28,858 nucleotides of DNA from Gemmatimonadota bacterium (lineage in GTDB: Bacteria; Gemmatimonadota; Gemmatimonadetes; Gemmatimonadales; GWC2-71-9). The notes below the pieces were generated by a model. That model made no database searches and had not been told where the DNA came from. It saw only the letters and a program-made list of their open reading frames with translations. A program made the translations under genes and the position numbers. Positions 26,949 to 28,858 of this stretch are shown in pieces. Position 1 is the first letter of the stretch, and each line of letters begins with the position of its first letter. The stretch is taken from the NCBI GenBank assembly GCA_003221075.1, contig QHUF01000049.1:1-28858 (forward strand), in the 5' to 3' direction.

Positions 26949-27563
26949 CTATCTCGCTACAGAACTACTCGCCGATCCGATAATAATCTCGCCCGTCGTG
27001 AGCCCCAACAGCGCGTCCTGTAACACTACGTGAATCATGTTCACCGTCATGCCCCAGGACGTCAGGCCATCTCCCGTCGGGATCTGCTCGTTGAGAACGG
27101 CGTACCCGACGCCCGGCAAATCGACGCGGGTGTTGGGAGCAACTTCGGTGGTGATGGCTTCACCGTTCACGATCAGGTTCGTGAATCCTGAGCCCTCGCC
27201 GTCGCTACCACCGGTGAACTGACCGAAGTAGGCGGTGGCGACCGCAGTCACCACGTCGGCCGTGATGGCGCCGCCCGCGGCGCTCACCTGCTCGAGCTCC
27301 GACGTGCTCTGCGCGCCCGACTTCTTGTTATCGACAGCACCGGTCGTCACAGCGTTCAGCCATGATGCGTCGACGGCACCGGCAACGCCAAACGCGTCTG
27401 CTTGTCCGGTCGCCATGCCGCCCGACGAGGGCAGCGTCGCGACTGGGGACTGCGATGTCACGCCGAGGGCATTCACATACGTGCCGAATGCCTTTCCGGT
27501 CACGGTCTGCGCCTGCACCGCTCCCGCGAGGAGGGTGAGCGCCAATAGGATTTTCGTAGTCAT
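26949..27563 (-). CDS. Choice-of-anchor P family-like secreted protein
   Basis: This is a 204-residue protein with a signal peptide (MTTKILLALTLLAGAVQAQ). The body is low in charge and rich in Ala, Gly, Thr and Ser. It has the pattern I associate with choice-of-anchor P proteins: VTGKAFGTYVNALG near the start, GFTNLIVNGE in the middle, VAPNTRVDLPGVGYAVLNEQ, then LTSWGMTVNMIHVVLQDALLGLTTGEIIIGSA at the end. That family is defined by shared extracellular segments, and its function is unknown. No sortase or PEP-CTERM tail is seen here. A strong GGGAGGAG ribosome site (27571-27580) precedes the ATG. It follows the post-COAP-like lipoprotein after 15 bases, suggesting one transcript. Confidence 0.75.
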   Translation of the reverse strand: MTTKILLALTLLAGAVQAQTVTGKAFGTYVNALGVTSQSPVATLPSSGGMATGQADAFGVAGAVDASWLNAVTTGAVDNKKSGAQSTSELEQVSAAGGAITADVVTAVATAYFGQFTGGSDGEGSGFTNLIVNGEAITTEVAPNTRVDLPGVGYAVLNEQIPTGDGLTSWGMTVNMIHVVLQDALLGLTTGEIIIGSASSSVAR

Positions 27564-27578
27564 GGTCGTTCTCCTCCC

Positions 27579-28205
27579 TTAGTTGTTACCGGTTAACCGG
27601 TGCCATTGAATGTTGCCGCCCGACAGCAGGCTGTGCCGGAAATAAATGGAGCCGTCCGCGGTCGGGCCGATGCGCATGTAGATGTGATCTTTCCCGACGC
27701 CCGGCTCATCCACGTCGCAGGCATGATTCACCTCGAAGGAGACGTCCTCTTCGGTGGGGCCGTTATGCGGGTTGAGCCGGCCGAAACCGCCGAAACGCCC
27801 GCACTGTGGGTTGGTTTCGGTGCCGTCGTTGGGAGTCGAGAACATGGTCACCGTGCCGTGAAACGCGAACCCGCCGCCGAACTGCGTGCCCAGATGCTCG
27901 TTCCACTCGATGTTGCCGCTGCCGGCCATGCCGAAGGGGCAGGCTGCGTCCGGACGTGCCTGGAATCCAAACGTCGCGAAGTCGTGCGACGATGGCGGGC
28001 TCTTACCCGTTTCCGGCTCGGGTTTGTCTACGCGTCCACCGCCGGTGAGCCGGAAGTCGGCGCATTGACTCCCTCCCTTGTCGTGCCCGGGCAGGATGCC
28101 CGCGGTGATGGTGCCTTGCGGACTCGCGGCATCATGGCACGCCGCGGCAATCAGCACAGCCGCGACTGCACCCAGTGCCAGCGAGAGATGTCTCGCGTGG
28201 TTCAT
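27579..28205 (-). CDS. Post-COAP-1-like lipoprotein
   Basis: This is a 208-residue predicted lipoprotein (lipobox IAAAC, Cys23). The mature part has two similar glycine- and aromatic-rich sections. FRLTGGGRVD, then ATFGFQARPD, SGNIEWNEH and FAFHGTVTMFS fit what I recall of the post-COAP-1 domain. The end has YMRIGPTADGSIYFRHSLLSGGNIQW. Six cysteines sit in the mature chain. Function unknown; possibly a cell-surface or matrix component. The start at 28205 is supported by a full AAAGGAGGAC ribosome site (28211-28220). The ATG overlaps the lysyl oxidase-like stop (ATGA). The next gene, of the choice-of-anchor P type, fits the name pairing of these families. Confidence 0.65.
   Translation of the reverse strand: MNHARHLSLALGAVAAVLIAAACHDAASPQGTITAGILPGHDKGGSQCADFRLTGGGRVDKPEPETGKSPPSSHDFATFGFQARPDAACPFGMAGSGNIEWNEHLGTQFGGGFAFHGTVTMFSTPNDGTETNPQCGRFGGFGRLNPHNGPTEEDVSFEVNHACDVDEPGVGKDHIYMRIGPTADGSIYFRHSLLSGGNIQWHRLTGNN
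27588..27601. repeat. 14-bp perfect palindrome
   Basis: ACCGGTTAACCGGT reads the same on both strands. It lies in the last codons of the post-COAP-like gene and 25 bases before the start of the choice-of-anchor P gene, so it could be an operator or a small hairpin. The flanks do not extend the symmetry. Confidence 0.6.
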
Positions 28206-28858
28206 GAGAAGTCCTCCTTTGGGTGTACCGCTGTTCGAGCGCACTCCCCGTACCCGCCAGCCGAAAACGCAAAGCCGGTGCCACCACGCGCGTGCGGGGA
28301 CACCGGCCCTTTGTTGTTACGGCGCGTCGGCGCCTCCGACAAGCCGGGGCCGGAAGCGTTTTTCACGTCGCTCGGAATCGTGATGGCGGCCTCACCCACA
28401 TTGTTCGTGTAATCGCTCTCAGCGAACATGTGACAGAAGCCCGCGGCGTCGTGCGGCCGCGCGTCATCGCCGGCGCCGCAGACAAACGCCGGGTTCACGG
28501 TGACGCGCAGGATGTACTCGCCCGGCGAGACGGGCGCGGCAGGCTCGTCGAGCACGAAGAACTGCCCGTCTAGGACCCGATTGTAGGAATCCGCCCAGCC
28601 GGCGCTGATGCCCTGAAAGCCGGGGGACGAGCGGGTGCCGCAACTGTCGTAGGTGCGCTTGCCACCGGGAGGGCCGCCGGCTGCGGGTGTGACGTCCACC
28701 ATGCAGAAGCCGCGCTTCGCCGCCCGCACCACCGCACCGGTTTCGACCGAGATCAGCTCGTAGGTCGCGTAGTGCCGGAAGTGGTAGTGATCGTGGCACA
28801 GAGCGTACTCGAACATGCCGTCGTTGGCCGCGACGTGCTCGAGCGGGTCGCCGACGAA
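28202..28858 (-). CDS. Lysyl oxidase-like protein, 5' end outside the window
   Basis: This open frame runs to the window edge, so the N-terminus is missing; 218 residues are visible, counted from the first codon inside the window. It resembles lysyl oxidase, a copper amine oxidase that cross-links proteins through lysine aldehydes. Seen: the copper motif CHDHYHF (His22, His24, His26, matching animal HQHYH), Lys48 before GFC (equivalent to the lysine of the LTQ cofactor), QGISAGWADSYN with Tyr92 (candidate LTQ tyrosine), then PGEYILRVTVNP and ESDYTNNV, all characteristic of the family. After about residue 168 comes a low-complexity Gly/Pro/Arg tail not found in animal enzymes. The true start is upstream of 28858, and an internal ATG at 28816 is not the start. 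The stop overlaps the lipoprotein start as ATGA. Confidence 0.85.
   Translation of the reverse strand, partial: FVGDPLEHVAANDGMFEYALCHDHYHFRHYATYELISVETGAVVRAAKRGFCMVDVTPAAGGPPGGKRTYDSCGTRSSPGFQGISAGWADSYNRVLDGQFFVLDEPAAPVSPGEYILRVTVNPAFVCGAGDDARPHDAAGFCHMFAESDYTNNVGEAAITIPSDVKNASGPGLSEAPTRRNNKGPVSPHARGGTGFAFSAGGYGECARTAVHPKEDFS
28211..28220 (-). promoter_or_regulatory. Strong ribosome-binding site that sets a start
   Basis: AAAGGAGGAC on the minus strand lies five bases before the ATG at 28205. It selects this start over the in-frame codon at 28244 for the post-COAP-like lipoprotein. Confidence 0.85.

Noticed and set aside
28202..28816. Complete lysyl oxidase-like gene starting at the ATG at 28816
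   Set aside because: The frame stays open and matches family sequence upstream to the window edge, so that ATG is internal.

Overview
The window is one 28.9 kb piece of a high-GC chromosome and almost every gene lies on the minus strand. Gene content suggests a Gemmatimonadota bacterium or a close relative. The indicators are a carboxypeptidase-regulatory/TonB-plug protein without a barrel, a diheme reaction-centre-type cytochrome c, an Ig-like lipoprotein, a post-COAP-like/choice-of-anchor P pair, and many GTG starts. This assignment is inferred from family content; no rRNA or tRNA is present to confirm it.

Layout from right to left, which is the direction of transcription. (1) 28858-26949: the end of a lysyl oxidase-like protein that runs off the window edge, a post-COAP-like lipoprotein and a choice-of-anchor P protein, all probably secreted and closely coupled. 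(2) 26944-24856: a large hairpin built from 10-bp repeats, an alpha/beta hydrolase and an S41-type peptidase lipoprotein. (3) 24768-24391: a decayed IS200/REP-associated (RAYT) transposase between two inverted REP-like double hairpins. (4) 24364-21876: a diheme cytochrome c with a TPR tail, a cyclophilin lipoprotein (the only intact plus-strand gene) and an unrecognised membrane protein. (5) 21767-13735: an envelope block with a plug-only carboxypeptidase-like protein, a DUF3857-transglutaminase-TPR protein and an exported 1136-residue protein made of two TldD/PmbA units, one with metal ligands and one without. (6) 13673-4786: a nine-gene run hsp20-lon-(Minf_1886-like)-memo-nnr-thiL-plsC-eno-ftsB in which nearly every junction is an overlapping stop/start (ATGA, GTGA or TAGTG). 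It joins protein quality control, nicotinamide-nucleotide repair, thiamine diphosphate synthesis, phospholipid synthesis, glycolysis and cell division. (7) 4776-19: an Ig-like lipoprotein, a multicopper oxidase and an amidohydrolase, closely spaced and possibly a continuation of the same transcript.

The most unusual points are the exported single-chain TldD-TldE-like fusion, and a 25-bp block with dyad symmetry that lies at the same distance upstream of both that gene and the hsp20-lon operon. The block suggests shared control of a stress-protease set. The RAYT remnant shows compensatory base changes between its two flanking hairpin elements. Several genes or junctions carry perfect or near-perfect tandem repeats of 7, 8 or 10 bp.
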